Shown here piece by piece: positions 62,787 to 64,000 of a stretch of DNA of 64,000 bases. Within the stretch, counting starts at the first letter, position 1; every line of letters begins with the position of its first letter. The notes beneath the pieces were generated by a model. It did not search any database. It had not been told where the DNA came from and was given only the letters and a program-made list of their open reading frames with translations. Made by a program: the position numbers and the translations under genes. The DNA is from Belnapia rosea (GTDB lineage: Bacteria > Pseudomonadota > Alphaproteobacteria > Acetobacterales > Acetobacteraceae): positions 31,414-95,413 of the forward strand of contig NZ_FMZX01000018.1 in assembly GCF_900101615.1 (NCBI RefSeq). The letters run 5' to 3'.

Positions 62787-62871
62787 GGAAATCAGGGCAC
62801 CTGTTGGAAGAGGCTTCGGCCGTATGCGGCCGGGCTAAGCACGATAGGATACGATAGCAGCCGACCGGGCC

Positions 62872-63680
62872 TCAGGCCAAGTTGGGGTAGCCGAGTGCTT
62901 CCGCCTGCCGCACGTAATCCAGTTGCAGGGCATAGCGGGCCGGATCGGCCGGGAGGATATCGGCGATCATCAGGCCGGCCCGGGCCTCGACCCATGCGGG
63001 CGACCGGGCCAGGGCAAGGAGCGCCGCCTCGAGCTTCGCCACCACCGGCTCCGGCGTGGTGGGCGCGGTGACGAAGGGAATGGCGGGGCTCGGTGGGGTG
63101 AAGGCGAGCGGCCGGGTGAGGTCGCCGAGAGCTCGGCGATGGCGTCGGAAGAAGGCATAGGTCACGCAATCGACGCAGGTGGCCTCCGCCTCCCGGCGGG
63201 CAATACGCTCGATGTTGGCGGGCTGGCTATGCGTCTCCGTCGCGGAGCCGAGGAAAGGGCGGCCGCCGGCGAGGTCGGCCAGGGCCCGGCGCGGCAGGTT
63301 CATCCCCGAATTCGAGTGGATGCTGTTGAAGACAAAATGGCAGCCGCGGAGATCGGCGAGCGTCTGGAAGCGCGAGTCCCGGTGGACGACGAAGACGCCG
63401 GCATGGTTCGGCCCCTCGCAGCCGGGTGCATCATAGACCGGCACGCCGAGCATGCGGGCCTGGCCGGCATAGATGGTCTGCAACGGATAGCCACAGACCT
63501 GGGTGAAGAATGTCTCGGCCTCGATCCGCTCCGGTACCGGAGGCCGGGTGTAGTCCGGCAGCTCGGGCAGGCCCTCGAGGCCGCGACGGGCGAGCTCGGT
63601 CCGCAGCGCCTGCCAGAAGACAGCATTCGCCGGCCGCATCTCCGGCAGTTGTACATCGGCAGGCTGATGCGGGGGCTCAT
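62872..63680 (-). pseudogene. PhnD-like phosphate/phosphonate-binding protein gene with 1-bp frameshift
   Basis: The main frame (255 residues from an ATG at 63639) matches the PhnD-like binding family from MRPANAVFW onward: FTQVCGYPLQTIYAG, GVFVVHRDSRFQTLADL, FNSIHSNSGMN, TCVDCVTYAFF and AIPFVTAPTTPEP are typical. The family start MSPRISLPMY exists in the next frame from an ATG at 63680. The join fits if one base is missing near 63649-63651 (after the TAC codon, before CTGCCGGAG). So the gene is either broken or carries a sequencing error. The short frame may still be translated. The adjacent IS element makes real decay plausible. Confidence 0.7.
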
Positions 63681-63784
63681 GGCGGGGTCATGATGCGACG
63701 CGCCGCGAGCAGGCGGCAAGCCGCGCCCGGTACGGAACCTGCTCGCCGAAGCCCGAAGGCCCTGTGCTGCGGCACAGTGCCGGC

Positions 63785-64000
63785 TAATACCAAGTCTCCG
63801 AGAGCGTGACTCGTTGGGGATTCCCAGACTGGCGTCGCTCTGATTCAACATGGCGAACAGGGGAGCTTCGCCATGCCCATCCCACTCCGAGCTGACTTTG
63901 ACGCAGCTGGGCTTCGTGCTGCGGCTCGCCGGACCAAGGATGCGGCCCAAGCCCGTCGCCTGCTGGCCTTGGCTGCCGTTTACGACGGAGTGTCGCGCAC
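63785..64000 (+). mobile_element. IS630-family insertion sequence, left part (runs off window)
   Basis: The transposase N-terminus at 63873 is IS630-like. The preceding 90 bp differ in style from the surrounding genes and contain short inverted repeats (AGAGCG ... CGCTCT, and TGGG-GATT-CCCA), as found in IS ends. IS630 elements duplicate TA. A candidate TA target is at 63785-63786 or 63788-63789, but the right end is outside the window, so the exact border is a guess. Confidence 0.6.
63873..64000 (+). CDS. IS630-family transposase, N-terminal fragment (3' end outside window)
   Basis: The first 42 codons, beginning MPIPLRADFDAAGLRAAARR and continuing with KDAAQARRLLALAAVYDG, match the start of IS630-family transposases, before their helix-turn-helix domain. 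The ATG at 63873 follows GGGGAGC. The window ends inside the gene, so activity cannot be judged. The element lies upstream of a damaged PhnD-like gene on the other strand. Confidence 0.8.
   Translation, partial: MPIPLRADFDAAGLRAAARRTKDAAQARRLLALAAVYDGVSR

Overview
The window is about 64 kb of GC-rich, densely coding alphaproteobacterial chromosome. The gene content fits Acetobacteraceae, most likely a Roseomonas-like organism: a TrcR/DUF1013 cell-cycle regulator, the alphaproteobacterial tsaE-amgK-murU-addB-addA-trxA block, several tripartite-tricarboxylate (Bug/TctC) binding proteins without membrane partners, a GNAT-Nudix fusion, and many GTG/TTG starts joined to upstream stops. The genus is inferred from protein flavour, not from a search.

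Layout. 0-8.2 kb: end of a threonine synthase gene, pdxY, then a transport run of a family-5 binding protein, a branched-chain-amino-acid-type binding protein and livHMGF. 8.2-21 kb: housekeeping genes, namely a small lipoprotein, rpmE, an hsp20 gene behind a probable RNA thermometer, trcR, a divergent pair of DUF465 genes, purEK, two tandem OmpA-like outer-membrane proteins, a GNAT-Nudix fusion, tRNA-Ala(CGC), yggT-DUF167-folD-EamA, and rplU-rpmA-obgE. 21-31 kb: an MFS exporter and a PAS-rich HWE/HisKA_2-type kinase with a damaged ATP site (both minus strand), then metH with an ArsR-methyltransferase regulator (SahR type). A 20-bp operator-like palindrome separates this regulator from a divergent small CxCC protein. 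31-41 kb: accessory metabolism and sensing, with a Bug protein, a DctP-like protein fused in operon to a hybrid histidine kinase, a hydantoinase, a second Bug protein with an enoyl-CoA hydratase, cysK, a cupin and a TrxR-like flavoprotein. 42-51 kb: tsaE-amgK-murU (cell-wall recycling) and addBA (double-strand break repair), then trxA. 51-62 kb: PQQ-type sugar dehydrogenase, BI-1 protein, FtsX-type permease, TerC, SDR, yicC-gmk-AEC transporter, and surA-ksgA. 62-64 kb: heme oxygenase, a frameshifted PhnD-like gene, and the left part of an IS630-family insertion sequence running off the end.

The most interesting unit is the methionine locus. The SahR-type regulator and metH face a 120-residue protein that resembles the cysteine-motif region of COG0523/CobW metallochaperone GTPases but has no P-loop. 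All three could share one operator. Other points worth checking are a CTG start for ksgA overlapping the surA stop, one inverted repeat found upstream of both ompA paralogues, and a lone periplasmic binding protein paired with a hybrid kinase.

The only gene-free stretch above 300 bases between protein genes (16542-16858) holds tRNA-Ala and its promoter. No CRISPR array, rRNA or replication origin was seen.
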